A stretch of DNA of 64,000 nt from an uncultured Dehalococcoidia bacterium (GTDB lineage: Bacteria; Chloroflexota; Dehalococcoidia; Lucifugimonadales; CATQGZ01), in contig OY282365.1 of NCBI GenBank assembly GCA_958295685.1, positions 310,001-374,000 on the forward strand, given 5' to 3'. The position numbers and the translations under genes are program-made. Shown here one piece after another: positions 25,232-34,557 of this stretch; within the stretch, counting starts at the first letter, position 1, and each line of letters opens with the position of its first letter. The notes beneath the pieces were generated by a model. The model worked only from the letters and a program-made list of their open reading frames with translations, did no database searches and was not told the DNA's origin.

Positions 25232-26719
25232 ATGAACGATCCAGGCAAGCACAGGGTCGGCTCCGTGGAGTACCACGTTGCCGGCGGCGACTATTTCGCA
25301 AGGCGCGGATTGAGGCGCTACGCCGGGGTGTGGTCGCTTTGGGCGCTGGGCGTGGGCGCGGTTATCTCCGGGGACTTCTTCGGCTGGAACTTCGGGCTGG
25401 GCGTGGGCGGCTTTGGCGGGCTCGCGGTGGCGACGGCCATCATTGCGGTGATGTATCTCGGCATCTGCTATTCCATAGCCGAGATGGCGCCTGCGCTGCC
25501 GCATACGGGCGGAGCCTATTCCTTCGGCCGGACGGCCATGGGGCCTTGGGGCGGATTCATCACCGGGCTGGCCGAGAATGCGGAGTACATTCTCACGCCT
25601 GCGGTCATAGTGGTCGGGATAGGCGGCTACGTCGGCGCGGTGTTCAACAGCGTGTTCGGCATCGAGGTTCCCGCGCCGGTCTGGTGGCTGATCTTCTACA
25701 CTCTCTTTGTGGGGCTCAACATTGTCGGGGTCGAGGCGACCTTCAGGTTTTCGGTTTTCGTCACCGTCCTGGCATTGGCGATTCTGCTCGTGTTCTGGGT
25801 CGGCGCGATTCCGCACTTCAGCTGGGACATGGCTTTGAACATCGAACCCGGCGCCGGCAATTCCCGCTTCCTACCCTTCGGCTGGATCGGTATTGCCCAG
25901 GCGCTGCCCTTTGCCATCTGGTTCTATCTCGCCATCGAGCAGCTTCCGTTGGCGTCGGAGGAGTCGCGCGACCCTAAGCGGGACATGCCCAGGGCTTTGC
26001 TCTGGGGGATACTCACGTTGATCGTCGCTTCGGTCCTGACGCTGTTCCTGAACGCCGGGATTGCGCCCGGGTCAGCGGAGGTTGGTCGGTCGGACGAGCC
26101 GCTGTTTCTGGCATTCACGACGATATTCGGGAGCGGCGTCGGGGCGTCGTTCCTGGCCTTGGCCGCGGTCGCGGGTCTGGTCGCCAGCTTCCACACTATT
26201 ATCTACGCCTATGGCCGCAACATATACTCGCTGTCGCGCTCGGGCTATCTTCCGCAGTGGCTTTCGGTGACGCTGCCCACTCGGAAGACGCCATACGCGG
26301 CGTTGATAGTGGGCGCCGTGATCGGATACTGCGTCGCTCTCCTGATCGAGTTCGGCGAGGACTGGTTTGGGTCGGACGCGCCGGTCGGAGCGGTGCTGCT
26401 GAACATGGCGGTCTTCGGCGCGGTCATCGCCTACGTCATGCAGATGATCGCGTTCGTCAGGCTGCGAAACCGGTTCCCGGCGATAGAGCGTCCGTACGTC
26501 AGCCCTCTGGGGAAGGCGGGGGCGATCGCGGCGGGCCTGATCGCGTTAGCCACGCTGTGCTTCCTCTTTCTCAACCCCGATTACCGCCTGGGTGTGTACG
26601 GCTGCGCCGTCTGGTTCGCCGTGGGCCTGTTTTACTTTGCGGTCAGGGGCCGCAAGAAGCTGGTCTATTCGCCCGAGGAGGACTTTGCCGTGAGGCATTC
26701 GCAGCGGTCCGATGACTGA
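25232..26719 (+). CDS. APC superfamily amino acid/ethanolamine-type permease
   Basis: This 495-aa protein with about 12 membrane helices belongs to the APC superfamily. The N-terminal GVGAVISGDFFGWNFGL is the unwound helix-1 substrate motif, most like ethanolamine/amine permeases, and AEMAPALPHTGGAYSFGRTAMGP is helix 3. The true substrate cannot be fixed from sequence. I start at the ATG at 25232, downstream of the repeat block; TATCAT near 25211 is a weak -10 candidate. Confidence 0.88.
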   Translation: MNDPGKHRVGSVEYHVAGGDYFARRGLRRYAGVWSLWALGVGAVISGDFFGWNFGLGVGGFGGLAVATAIIAVMYLGICYSIAEMAPALPHTGGAYSFGRTAMGPWGGFITGLAENAEYILTPAVIVVGIGGYVGAVFNSVFGIEVPAPVWWLIFYTLFVGLNIVGVEATFRFSVFVTVLALAILLVFWVGAIPHFSWDMALNIEPGAGNSRFLPFGWIGIAQALPFAIWFYLAIEQLPLASEESRDPKRDMPRALLWGILTLIVASVLTLFLNAGIAPGSAEVGRSDEPLFLAFTTIFGSGVGASFLALAAVAGLVASFHTIIYAYGRNIYSLSRSGYLPQWLSVTLPTRKTPYAALIVGAVIGYCVALLIEFGEDWFGSDAPVGAVLLNMAVFGAVIAYVMQMIAFVRLRNRFPAIERPYVSPLGKAGAIAAGLIALATLCFLFLNPDYRLGVYGCAVWFAVGLFYFAVRGRKKLVYSPEEDFAVRHSQRSDD

Positions 26720-26746
26720 GGGTCGGGCTGCGACTCAGGAGAGTCC

Positions 26747-26755
26747 TGGTATAAT
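26747..26755 (+). promoter_or_regulatory. extended -10 promoter
   Basis: TGG followed by a perfect TATAAT (26750-26755), about 78 nt before the DUF1801 start. It would drive DUF1801 and fluC. Confidence 0.6.
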
Positions 26756-26832
26756 CCGCTGAGGCGGGGCCGTTCGGAGAGTGGGCGCGCGGAGCGGTTC
26801 GGCGGCATCTCACGGCGAGGGGAGGCAGGCTT

Positions 26833-27315
26833 TTGAAGAGCGGAGCTGCGACGGTCGAGGAGTATCTGGACGAGCTGACTCCGGAGCGCCGCGGGGCCGT
26901 CTCCGCGGTGCGGGAGGTGATTCTAGCCAACCTGCCGGACGGCTACGTGGAGACGATGGACTTCGGCATGATCGCCTACGTGGTGCCCCTCGAGCGGTAC
27001 CCTGAGACCTACAACGGCCATCCACTGAGCTACGCGGGGATCGCGTCGGAGAAGCGCTATATTTCGGTCCACCTCATGAACATCTACGGCAGCGCGGAGG
27101 ACGAGCAGTGGTTCGTCGGCCGCTACAGGGCCAGCGGCAAGAGGCTGGACATGGGCAAGTCGTGCGTCCGCTTCAGGAAGTTGGACGACCTGCCGCTCGA
27201 CCTGATAGGCGAGGCGGTCGGTCGGACGTCGATGGAGGAGTGGATAGGCCGCTACGAGGCGTCGCGGCCTCCTAAGAGGCGGGCAGGGACGAAGCGGGTC
27301 CGAGCGCGGTCTTGA
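26833..27315 (+). CDS. DUF1801 domain protein
   Basis: This 160-aa soluble protein of the DUF1801/YdhG-like family has the pattern TVEEYLDELTPERRGAVSAV and a later DMGKSCVRFRKLDDLPLDLI. The C-terminus is basic. The function is unknown. The start is TTG at 26833 with GGAGG 7 nt upstream. The stop overlaps the fluC start. Confidence 0.85.
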   Translation: MKSGAATVEEYLDELTPERRGAVSAVREVILANLPDGYVETMDFGMIAYVVPLERYPETYNGHPLSYAGIASEKRYISVHLMNIYGSAEDEQWFVGRYRASGKRLDMGKSCVRFRKLDDLPLDLIGEAVGRTSMEEWIGRYEASRPPKRRAGTKRVRARS

Positions 27316-27707
27316 CGCTCCTGCTGGTGGGAGCCGGCGGGTTCCTGGGCGCTGCGCTGCGCTACCTGGTGAGTCTCTGGATATACGGCTCGGCTGGCAG
27401 CCAGGGTTTCCCCTACGGGACGCTGGCCGTGAACGCGGCAGGCTGCTTTCTGATCGGCCTGACGGCCGGGTTCGCGGAGGAACGCCAGCATCTGAGCGGC
27501 GAGGTGAGGGCGTTCTTGGTCGTCGGTCTGCTCGGGGGCTTCACGACCTTCTCGGCGTTCGGCATCGACACGGTCAGGCTCGTCCGTGAAGGCTCCTACC
27601 TCGCGGGTTCGGCCAACGTCGTTCTGCAGGTGGGCGTGGGCCTGTCGGCCGTAGCGGCAGGGCTTCGGCTGTCGCACTGGGGCTATGAGCGGCTGTCGGG
27701 CGGGTGA
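27312..27707 (+). CDS. fluC: fluoride channel FluC (CrcB)
   Basis: FluC (131 aa) is a dual-topology, four-helix membrane protein that exports fluoride. GGFLGAALRYLVS, GTLAVNAAGCFLIG and GGFTTFSAFGID are the pore signatures. Only one crcB gene is present, consistent with a homodimer. The TTG start overlaps the previous stop as TTGA. No fluoride riboswitch is seen. Confidence 0.94.
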   Translation: MTLLLVGAGGFLGAALRYLVSLWIYGSAGSQGFPYGTLAVNAAGCFLIGLTAGFAEERQHLSGEVRAFLVVGLLGGFTTFSAFGIDTVRLVREGSYLAGSANVVLQVGVGLSAVAAGLRLSHWGYERLSGG

Positions 27708-27811
27708 TGCCGGGGCGCTGGGGAGTGGGCCGGCGCCGAGACCTGCCCCCGGCGGAATGACGCAGGCGGCGGAGCGGGGGTCACGCCCTAGACCCTCTCT
27801 CTCATATTCGG

Positions 27812-27817
27812 TATCAT
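27812..27817 (+). promoter_or_regulatory. -10 box placed for a leaderless transcript
   Basis: TATCAT lies exactly 6 nt before the ATG at 27824, the same geometry as in the selenoprotein gene and the word-array elements. Confidence 0.5.
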
Positions 27818-27823
27818 GAGCCA

Positions 27824-28750
27824 ATGACGAACAACGTTTCCGGGCACTCGGGGCCGTTGCTGGAGGCCAGGGGTCTCAGCAAACACTTCGGCCTGGTGAT
27901 TGCGCTGGAGTCGGTCGACTTCAGCGTGGCGCCCGGCATCACCGGGCTGCTGGGGCCCAACGGCGCCGGCAAGAGCACGGCGATCAAGTTGTTCCTCGGC
28001 CTGCTGCGCCCCACGGATGGGTCCGCCGAGGTCATGGGACAGCGTCCGTACGAGTCTATCGAGGCCCGCGCGCGTCTGGGCTACATGCCGGAGCACGACT
28101 GCCTGCCTCCGAGCATGACCGCGTCCGAGTTTCTGACTCACATGGCCCAGGTGAGCGGCCTGCCGCCTGTGCACGCTCGGACGCGGGCGGCCGATATTCT
28201 CCGGCTCGTCGGCCTGGACGAGGAGCGCTACCGTCCGATCGGCGAGTACTCGACCGGCATGGGTCAGCGTGTCAAGCTGGCGCAGGCGCTGGTTCACGAT
28301 CCTGTCATCGCGCTGCTCGACGAGCCGACCGCCGGCCTCGATCCCGGCGGACGGGAGGAGATGCTGGCCCTCATCGGTCGCATCGGTCACGATTTTGGCG
28401 TGAGTATCCTGCTGTCCACCCACCTGATGGGCGACGTCGAGAGCGTGTGCGACCGCATAGTAGTCTTGGACGCGGGTAAGGTGACCGAGGAGGGGGACCT
28501 CTCGCGCTTTACCGGCGAGACCGAGATGCTCTATATCGACGTGGACGACCGGAGGGACGAGCTGGCCGCCGCTCTCGCAGCCAGGGGCGTCGAGGCGGTC
28601 GTCGACGGTCTGTCGCTGGTGGTGGATCACGCGAGCGACGAGCAGTACGACCTGATCCGGGACGCGGTGGTCGAGACGGGCGCCCGGCTTCGCAGGCTTG
28701 CGCCCCGCCGGCGCGGGCTGGCCGAGATATTCCGGAGCGCGTCCCTGTGA
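27824..28750 (+). CDS. ABC-2 type exporter ATP-binding protein (1)
   Basis: This is a 308-aa ATPase. Walker A is GPNGAGKST, the signature is YSTGMGQRVKLAQAL, and Walker B is IALLDEPTAGLDP. The C-terminal ~90 residues are variable, as in exporter ATPases of the CcmA/NatA kind. It overlaps the following permease by 4 nt. The substrate is unknown. Confidence 0.93.
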   Translation: MTNNVSGHSGPLLEARGLSKHFGLVIALESVDFSVAPGITGLLGPNGAGKSTAIKLFLGLLRPTDGSAEVMGQRPYESIEARARLGYMPEHDCLPPSMTASEFLTHMAQVSGLPPVHARTRAADILRLVGLDEERYRPIGEYSTGMGQRVKLAQALVHDPVIALLDEPTAGLDPGGREEMLALIGRIGHDFGVSILLSTHLMGDVESVCDRIVVLDAGKVTEEGDLSRFTGETEMLYIDVDDRRDELAAALAARGVEAVVDGLSLVVDHASDEQYDLIRDAVVETGARLRRLAPRRRGLAEIFRSASL

Positions 28751-29676
28751 CCGAGGCGCGGGGAGAGGTATTCGACCTCGGCTACCGTTCGTACGACGGG
28801 CCGCGTGAAGGCCGGGGGCGCGCCTACAAGGCGCTGTGGGTGAACGGGGTTCGGACGACCCTGGGCATCGGGCGCGGCTGGGGAGCCAAGATCATGCCGG
28901 GGCTCCTCTTCTTCTTTGTCGTCATCCTCGCGCTGGGGTTCGTTATCGGCGGCGAGGACCACTCCTCCTACTACTCGGCCATCTCGATCATCCTGCTGCT
29001 GTTCGCGGCCATAGTGGCCCCGGAGCTGCTGTGCCCCGACAGGCGCGACAGGGTGATCGGTCTGTATCTGGTGCGCCCGCTGACGGTCACCGACTACGTG
29101 GCGGCCCGGTGGCTGGCGTTCCTGTCGGTGACCCTCCCCTTGGTGCTGGCCGGGCAGGTCGTCCTGTTCGTCGGGGGGACTCTCGGGGCGCCGGAGCCTC
29201 TCGAATATCTCAGAGATAACTGGCGGGACGTTCCGAGGTTCCTTCTTGCGGGCTTGGTCATAGCGGTCTACACGACCACGCTTCCCCTGGCGGTCTCGGC
29301 GTTCACGCCGCGGCGCGCCTATGCCGCGGCGCTTGTGGTCGGCGTCTTCTTCATCTCGTTGGCCGTCGTCGGGATTCTGACGTCGGAGCAGGCGGTTGGC
29401 GGCGGCGACTGCGAGGTGGTGATCATGGACGGCGAGGAGGTGAGCAATACGTGCGCCGAGTATCTGGTCGGTGACGCCGCGAGGTGGTATGGCCTGTTGA
29501 GCTTCGGTGAGGTCCCCTCGTTCGTGAACGGCCATATCTTCACCGAGACGCCCGACCAGGGGGCTCCGAAGGCTGTGCACGAGCTGCACGCCGCCATCCC
29601 CATAGCGTGGTACGCGCTGCTCACGTGCGCTCTCGGCCTGGCGCTCTGGTGGCGCTACAGGAGGATCGACCTTTGA
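28747..29676 (+). CDS. ABC-2 type exporter permease (1)
   Basis: This is a 309-aa membrane protein with about six helices. After a ~45-residue cytoplasmic N-terminus come hydrophobic segments at about 50-70, 80-100, 125-150, 175-220 and 285-305. RRDRVIGLYLVRPLT is the loop characteristic of these permeases. The GTG start overlaps the upstream ATPase; the stop overlaps the next ATPase start as TTGA. Confidence 0.85.
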   Translation: MTEARGEVFDLGYRSYDGPREGRGRAYKALWVNGVRTTLGIGRGWGAKIMPGLLFFFVVILALGFVIGGEDHSSYYSAISIILLLFAAIVAPELLCPDRRDRVIGLYLVRPLTVTDYVAARWLAFLSVTLPLVLAGQVVLFVGGTLGAPEPLEYLRDNWRDVPRFLLAGLVIAVYTTTLPLAVSAFTPRRAYAAALVVGVFFISLAVVGILTSEQAVGGGDCEVVIMDGEEVSNTCAEYLVGDAARWYGLLSFGEVPSFVNGHIFTETPDQGAPKAVHELHAAIPIAWYALLTCALGLALWWRYRRIDL

Positions 29677-30608
29677 CGACGTCCGGCGGCGGTGTGACCA
29701 TAGACGTCCGCTCCGTATCGAAGTGGTACGGCAACGTGGTCGCGGTGAATGAGGTGTCCGCGCGGGTGGGTCCGGGTATAACGGGTCTGCTGGGGCCAAA
29801 CGGGGCTGGCAAGACCACTCTGCTTCACATGATCGCCGGACTGGCGGCCCCGTCGGATGGGGAGGTTCTGGCGCTGGGCGAGCCGGTGCGCGACAACCCG
29901 CCGCTCTATCGGCGGATCGGCTTCATGCCGGAGAGCGAGTCGGTCTACGGGATGCTGACTGGCAGGGGATTCGTCGAGTTGGCCGCGGAGCTTCACGGTC
30001 TGGATCCGGTGGGGCCGCCCGTGGAGCGCGCGCTGGAGACTGTCGGACTCTCCGAGACGCAGGGCCGGGCCACGGGCACCTATTCCAGGGGGATGCGCCA
30101 GCGCGCGCGCCTGGCTGCCGCCTTGGTGAATGATCCCGAGTTGCTGCTTCTCGACGAGCCGCTGAGCGGCACCGACCCCCGCCAGCGGATTGAGATACAG
30201 GACGTTATGAGGCGCCTGGCCTCGCGGGGCCGAACGGTGCTCGTGTCGTCGCACATCCTCGAAGAGGTCGAGGTGGTGGCTGATAACATTCTGCTGATGG
30301 TTGCGGGCAAGCTCGCGGCTTCTGGGAACCTGGCTGCCATACGGGAGAAGCTGGACGAGCGGCCCTACCACGTCCGCGTGGTCTGCGGCAGCAGCCGCTC
30401 GATGGCGGCTGCGCTGATCGGGCTGGACGCGGTGGGCTCGGTGACCGTGGACGACGAGTCTTCGCTCACGCTCCTGACGGACAGCATCGCCGCGCTTCAG
30501 CGCTCGCTTCCCCGGCTGGCGAAGGAGCGGGACATACGGCTGTTCAGGGTGGAGGCTCTGGACGAGTCCCTGGAGAGCGTATTCGGGTATCTGGTGGAGG
30601 GCAGATGA
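29673..30608 (+). CDS. ABC-2 type exporter ATP-binding protein (2)
   Basis: This is a second ATPase (311 aa). Walker A is GPNGAGKTT, the signature is YSRGMRQRARLAAAL, and Walker B is LLLLDEPLSGTDP. The TTG at 29673 has AGGAGG about 8 nt upstream. It is related to the ATPase at 27824, so the cluster holds two ATPase-permease pairs, perhaps one heteromeric exporter. Confidence 0.92.
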   Translation: MTTSGGGVTIDVRSVSKWYGNVVAVNEVSARVGPGITGLLGPNGAGKTTLLHMIAGLAAPSDGEVLALGEPVRDNPPLYRRIGFMPESESVYGMLTGRGFVELAAELHGLDPVGPPVERALETVGLSETQGRATGTYSRGMRQRARLAAALVNDPELLLLDEPLSGTDPRQRIEIQDVMRRLASRGRTVLVSSHILEEVEVVADNILLMVAGKLAASGNLAAIREKLDERPYHVRVVCGSSRSMAAALIGLDAVGSVTVDDESSLTLLTDSIAALQRSLPRLAKERDIRLFRVEALDESLESVFGYLVEGR

Positions 30609-31363
30609 CGACGGTCCTGCGCCTCTCTCTGCGTCAGCTGGGGAGCCGTTGGCGGCTTCTGCTGGTGGTCGCGCTCGCGGCTCTGCCGGTCGGGCTGACC
30701 GCGCTCCTCTCGGCGTCGCAGGGCGATGACAGCGTGGACAGCGCCTTCTTCACCAACGTGCTGCTCGACGGGCTGCTGATGGCCGTCATCCTGCCCATAG
30801 TAACGATCGTGCTGGCCACGGCTTCCTTCGGGAACGAGGTGGAGGACAGGACTCTGAGCTATCTGACGCTGAGGCCGGTCAGCCGGTGGCTGATCGCGCT
30901 TCCGAAAGCGTTGGCGCCCTTTATCATAGCCGGCCCTGTGATGGCGGTCAGTTGCGCCGCGGTCGTTCTGATTGGCGGCGGCGGCATTCTGGGCAGCGAG
31001 CTCGTGGCGTCTGACAACGTCGGCTTGGCCATCCTGGCGGCCGGCGTCTCGGCGCTGACTGCGGCGGCGGCCTACACCGCCATATTCACCTGGGCCGGTC
31101 TGGCTGTCTCCCGCGCCCTCGCCTTCGGGCTGCTGTACGTCTTCGTCTGGGAGGGCGTGGTTACGACCTTCCTCGGCGGGGTCCGGTACTTCAGCGTGCG
31201 GGCGTACTCCCTGGCCATTCTGAACGGCATCGACGGCAGCACCTTCGAGTCGCTCGAGGGCAGGGTGATAGAGCTGCCGGCCGCCGTCGTCGGCGTGGTC
31301 GTGGTCGTGGCGGCGTTCTTTCTGCTGACGGTCAGACAGCTCCGGCGGATGGACGTGCCGTAA
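30605..31363 (+). CDS. ABC-2 type exporter permease (2)
   Basis: This is a 252-aa membrane protein with six hydrophobic segments. EDRTLSYLTLRPVSRWLIALPK matches the conserved loop of NosY/ABC-2 permeases and parallels the one in the first permease. It overlaps the ATPase by 4 nt. It is convergent with the MFS gene. Confidence 0.85.
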   Translation: MTTVLRLSLRQLGSRWRLLLVVALAALPVGLTALLSASQGDDSVDSAFFTNVLLDGLLMAVILPIVTIVLATASFGNEVEDRTLSYLTLRPVSRWLIALPKALAPFIIAGPVMAVSCAAVVLIGGGGILGSELVASDNVGLAILAAGVSALTAAAAYTAIFTWAGLAVSRALAFGLLYVFVWEGVVTTFLGGVRYFSVRAYSLAILNGIDGSTFESLEGRVIELPAAVVGVVVVVAAFFLLTVRQLRRMDVP

Positions 31364-31372
31364 CGGACGCGG

Positions 31373-32680
31373 CTAGTGGCCGCCGCCGCTCCGGGGGGAG
31401 TGGGGCGGGAACTTCATGAGGGCCAGCAGCAGGGTGGGCAGGATCAGGACGCTCCCGCCGTAGAGGAATGCGCTGTGGATGCCGAACCGGTCGGAGATGA
31501 TCCCGGCCACGTAGGGCGACAGTGTGCCGGCTATCCCGGAGCCGTAGATCAGCGCCGTGATGGTGGACTGGGTGAGGCCGCGCGGAACGGCGTTCAGGGC
31601 CGCCGCGATGAAGATGTGGCGGAGCGAGAAGGTGAAGGCGCCCCTGACCAGCACGACTAGGAAGAGCTGGTAGCCGGGCGAGGCCCACACCACTCCGAAC
31701 ACGGACAGCATGGCGAGGCCGGTTCCCATGACCAGCACAGGCTTGGAGCCGACCCTGTCTGACAGCAGCCCCATAATCGGCAGGGAGAATATGCCCGCGA
31801 TCTGGGAAAAGGCGATGAAGAGGGCCACGGTCTGCCGCGAATAGGCCAGGTCGTCCCTCATGTAGAGGGTGAGGAACGCGCTTACGGTGCCCTCGCTTAT
31901 GCTTATCAGCGCGGTCGCGGCGATCAGCAGCATGAGGAATCGGGTCTTCAGCAGGCCGAGCAGGTGGGCGAAGTAGCTCCGCATCGACGGTATCGATCTC
32001 GCTCCCGGCGTCTTTCTGGACGGGACGAGCACCAGGACCAGCAGGGCGATGAGCAGGGCGGGCGCCAGGCTCCCGGTCATGAACTCCTGGAGGGTGAGGA
32101 AGGTCAGGAATGCGGCCACTATCGGAGAGCCGAGCACCTCGCCCACGTTTGCTCCGACCCCGTGAAGGGAGATCGCGAACCCGCGGCGGTCCGGGAAACG
32201 CCTGGAGAGTTCGCCGATTGCCGGGGGGTGGAACATGGACGGCCCGATGCCGGCCAGGAACATGACGGCGAGCATGGTCAGGTAGTTCGGCGCGATTCCC
32301 ACCAGCGAGAATGCGATGCCGGTTACGCTCATGGAGACGGCGAGCATCCGCCCTGCGTGGTTGCTGAACCTGTCGCCGAGGTAGCCTGAGATCATGGTGG
32401 AGAACCACCAGGCTATGGCGCTGGACGTGGACAATGAGCCGAACTGGCTGCGGCTCAGCCCGAGGGTGATCTTGATCTCCGGCATGATCAGGGCGATCAA
32501 GCTGGAGTTGTAGGCGTGTTTGATGGCGTGGGCGACGACTATGGCGGCGGCGGCAATGGCTCGGCCCTGCGTAGGCACGGCCTCCGGGTCGGCGTCCTGT
32601 GGAGGCACAGCCTCCGGGTCGGCGTCCTGCGTAGGCACGGCCTCCGGGTCGGCGTCCTGTGGAGGCGGTCGCTCGCTCAC
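31373..32680 (-). CDS. major facilitator superfamily transporter
   Basis: This is a 435-aa, 12-helix MFS protein. The A-like motif GYLGDRFSNHAGR follows helix 2 and GLLSDRVGSKP lies in the second half, as in MFS drug and metabolite exporters. Three tandem copies of P-x-QDADPEAVP stand before the first helix, encoded by a 36-bp DNA repeat. The GTG at 32680 overlaps the clpS stop as GTGA. The substrate is unknown. Confidence 0.9.
   Translation of the reverse strand: MSERPPPQDADPEAVPTQDADPEAVPPQDADPEAVPTQGRAIAAAAIVVAHAIKHAYNSSLIALIMPEIKITLGLSRSQFGSLSTSSAIAWWFSTMISGYLGDRFSNHAGRMLAVSMSVTGIAFSLVGIAPNYLTMLAVMFLAGIGPSMFHPPAIGELSRRFPDRRGFAISLHGVGANVGEVLGSPIVAAFLTFLTLQEFMTGSLAPALLIALLVLVLVPSRKTPGARSIPSMRSYFAHLLGLLKTRFLMLLIAATALISISEGTVSAFLTLYMRDDLAYSRQTVALFIAFSQIAGIFSLPIMGLLSDRVGSKPVLVMGTGLAMLSVFGVVWASPGYQLFLVVLVRGAFTFSLRHIFIAAALNAVPRGLTQSTITALIYGSGIAGTLSPYVAGIISDRFGIHSAFLYGGSVLILPTLLLALMKFPPHSPRSGGGH
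32560..32668 (-). repeat. 36-bp tandem repeat, three copies
   Basis: The repeat unit contains CCTCCGGGTCGGCGTCCTG and encodes P-x-QDADPEAVP in the cytoplasmic N-terminus of the MFS protein. Copies differ by a few bases. Confidence 0.85.
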
Positions 32681-32973
32681 GTCCGCTCGACCGTCGAGCC
32701 GAGGCCGAGGCCGCGAAGCCTGTCCCTGTATAGCTCGGCCTGCTCCAGCGGGCATGTGACGACCGCCGCCCGCCCGCTGTCGTGCGCCTCCAGCATGATG
32801 ACCACGGCCCTCTCCGCCGTGAGGGTGGACACGCTCTTCAACAGCGCGGCCACGACGAAGTCCATCGAGTGGACGTCGTCGTTGTGCAGGATGACGGAGT
32901 AGGGCGGCAGGATGTCGCGCAGCGTTTCCGGGACGCTGCGGGTGTCGGTGCGGATCGAATTGCCGGGCATCAT
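32677..32973 (-). CDS. clpS: ATP-dependent Clp protease adaptor ClpS
   Basis: ClpS (98 aa) delivers N-degron substrates to ClpA/ClpC. The core YSVILHNDDVHSMDFVVAAL contains the NDD/H substrate pocket, and AVVIMLEAHDSGRAAV is the second strand-helix motif. It is translationally coupled to the MFS gene and starts 1 nt after the lipoprotein gene ends. Confidence 0.93.
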   Translation of the reverse strand: MMPGNSIRTDTRSVPETLRDILPPYSVILHNDDVHSMDFVVAALLKSVSTLTAERAVVIMLEAHDSGRAAVVTCPLEQAELYRDRLRGLGLGSTVERT

Positions 32974-32974
32974 T

Positions 32975-33463
32975 CTATTTTGTGGTCGTCATGGGGTCCA
33001 CGCCCGCGATGATCTGTTCGCCCTCTGGGGAGACGACGAACCAGGTTCTGCCGAATCCCTGCCCGAACGCCTCTCCGGGGATGCCGTCTCCGGCAAAGTT
33101 GTACAGCTGGTGGCCGTTGTAGGTGACCTGGCCGCCCGTCTCTCTCTCGAATCTGCCGAGCAGGTCCTCGCGCAGGCCGCCGCCGACCCCGCCGGGCGCG
33201 GCGAGCGGCGCCCAAGTGGAGAGGCAGCCCTCGATGCAGAAGGTGGTGTCCAGACCGTCGGACGTGAATAGGTAGACGGTCATCCCCTCGCCGTCCACGA
33301 TTATGCTCCCGTATTCGGGGTGTTCGGAGGTGTTCAGCACCGACTTGGCCTGCACCACGTCGGGGCCTGGGCCGGTCTCTTCGGCTTCGTCCGAGCCTGA
33401 GCACGACGCGAGGACGGCGGCCAGCACCGCAAGGAGGAGAGCAGTCCGGGCGGAGCGTATCAA
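32975..33463 (-). CDS. lipoprotein of the COG4315 (secreted repeat) family
   Basis: This 162-aa lipoprotein has a lipobox LASC after an Ala/Leu-rich signal. SIIVDGEGMTVYLFTSD is followed by CIEGCLSTWAPL, and then NGHQLYNFAGD. These are the YxF/YxW-type repeats of COG4315. The function is unknown; some relatives bind heme or metals. The TTG at 33463 has GAGG 7 nt upstream. Confidence 0.88.
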   Translation of the reverse strand: MIRSARTALLLAVLAAVLASCSGSDEAEETGPGPDVVQAKSVLNTSEHPEYGSIIVDGEGMTVYLFTSDGLDTTFCIEGCLSTWAPLAAPGGVGGGLREDLLGRFERETGGQVTYNGHQLYNFAGDGIPGEAFGQGFGRTWFVVSPEGEQIIAGVDPMTTTK

Positions 33464-33529
33464 GGGATCACCTCTCGATGCGCGTATTGTGAAGCCTGGC
33501 CTGGCTAAATGCAACAGGCAGGGGAGAGC

Positions 33530-33623
33530 AGTGGCGAGTGGCGAGTGGGAGAGTGGCGAGTGGGAGAGTGGCGAGTGGGAGAGTGGAGAGTGTGGCGAGT
33601 GGGAGAGTGGCGAGTGGCGAGTA
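33530..33623 (+). repeat. 15-bp tandem repeat (GAGAGTGGCGAGTGG)
   Basis: About six imperfect copies of GAGAGTGGCGAGTGG fill the gap between the lipoprotein and the permease genes. GTAGGACTGAACAGCTACC (33621-33639), the D-module end sequence, follows directly. Nothing else is seen in this 188-nt gap. Confidence 0.85.
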
Positions 33624-33651
33624 GGACTGAACAGCTACCAACAGGGCAGGG

Positions 33652-34557
33652 CTATAGGCGCCTTCGGAGCCGGGGGTCGAGGGCGTCGCGGAGGCCGTCG
33701 CCGATTACGTTGATGGCCAGCACCATGAGGGTCAGGAGCAGACCGGGGAAGAAGCTGATCCATGGGGAGGAGCCGAGGAAGTCGCGCCCTCGGACTATGA
33801 GGTTTCCCCAGCTGGGGGCGAAGGTGGGCGCGCCCACTCCCAGGAAGGCCAGGCCGGCCTCCGCGACTATGGAGCCCGCGAAGACCAGGCTCGCCATGAC
33901 CATCATGGCCGCGAACGTGTTGGGTGCGACGTGGTAGGTGAGTATGCGCGGCATGGTGGCGCCGATGGCTTTGGCCCCCTCCACGAACTGCTGCTCTCTC
34001 AGGCTCAGCACCTGCCCCCGCACGAGTCTTGCCATTCCGGGCATGCCGGAAATGGCGAGCACCAGGATTATGTTCCTTATGCTCCCGCCGAGCGCGGCGG
34101 CCACGGCCAGGGCCAGCAGCAGCGTGGGGAACGCCATCACCGCGTCCGCCACCCTCATGATAGGGCCGTCGAGCTTCCGATTGTAGCCCGCGACGAGGCC
34201 GAAGAAGAGTCCTCCTCCAATTACCAGGATGGCCACGGACACACCCACGAACAGGGACACTCTGCCGCCGTATATGGTGCGGGCGTAGACGTCGACTCCG
34301 AGGTGGTCCGTGCCGAACCAGTGATCGGCGGAGGGGGGCTCCAGGCGTTCCTCGATGTTCGTCCTGACAGGGTCGTGGAACGTGATGATCGGGGCGGCCA
34401 GCGCGCTCAGAGAGATGATCAGGAAGATCACGAAGCCCAGGAGCATGATCGGGTTCTTGGCGAACGCCCGCCGGACGCCGCGCCAGCGCGTCCGCAGGCC
34501 GGCGGACGGCGACCGATTCGGAACGGCTCGGGCGGCCGACCGCTCGCCGACGGCCAT
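33652..34557 (-). CDS. peptide/nickel-type ABC transporter permease (DppC family)
   Basis: This is a 301-aa inner-membrane permease. The N-terminal OppC/DppC segment includes WFGTDHLGVDVYARTIYGGR, and the EAA loop is EGAKAIGATMPRILTYHVAPN. The ATG at 34557 shares one base with the dppB-like stop (TGATG). It ends the importer operon; no ATPase genes follow, so these must lie elsewhere. Confidence 0.93.
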   Translation of the reverse strand: MAVGERSAARAVPNRSPSAGLRTRWRGVRRAFAKNPIMLLGFVIFLIISLSALAAPIITFHDPVRTNIEERLEPPSADHWFGTDHLGVDVYARTIYGGRVSLFVGVSVAILVIGGGLFFGLVAGYNRKLDGPIMRVADAVMAFPTLLLALAVAAALGGSIRNIILVLAISGMPGMARLVRGQVLSLREQQFVEGAKAIGATMPRILTYHVAPNTFAAMMVMASLVFAGSIVAEAGLAFLGVGAPTFAPSWGNLIVRGRDFLGSSPWISFFPGLLLTLMVLAINVIGDGLRDALDPRLRRRL

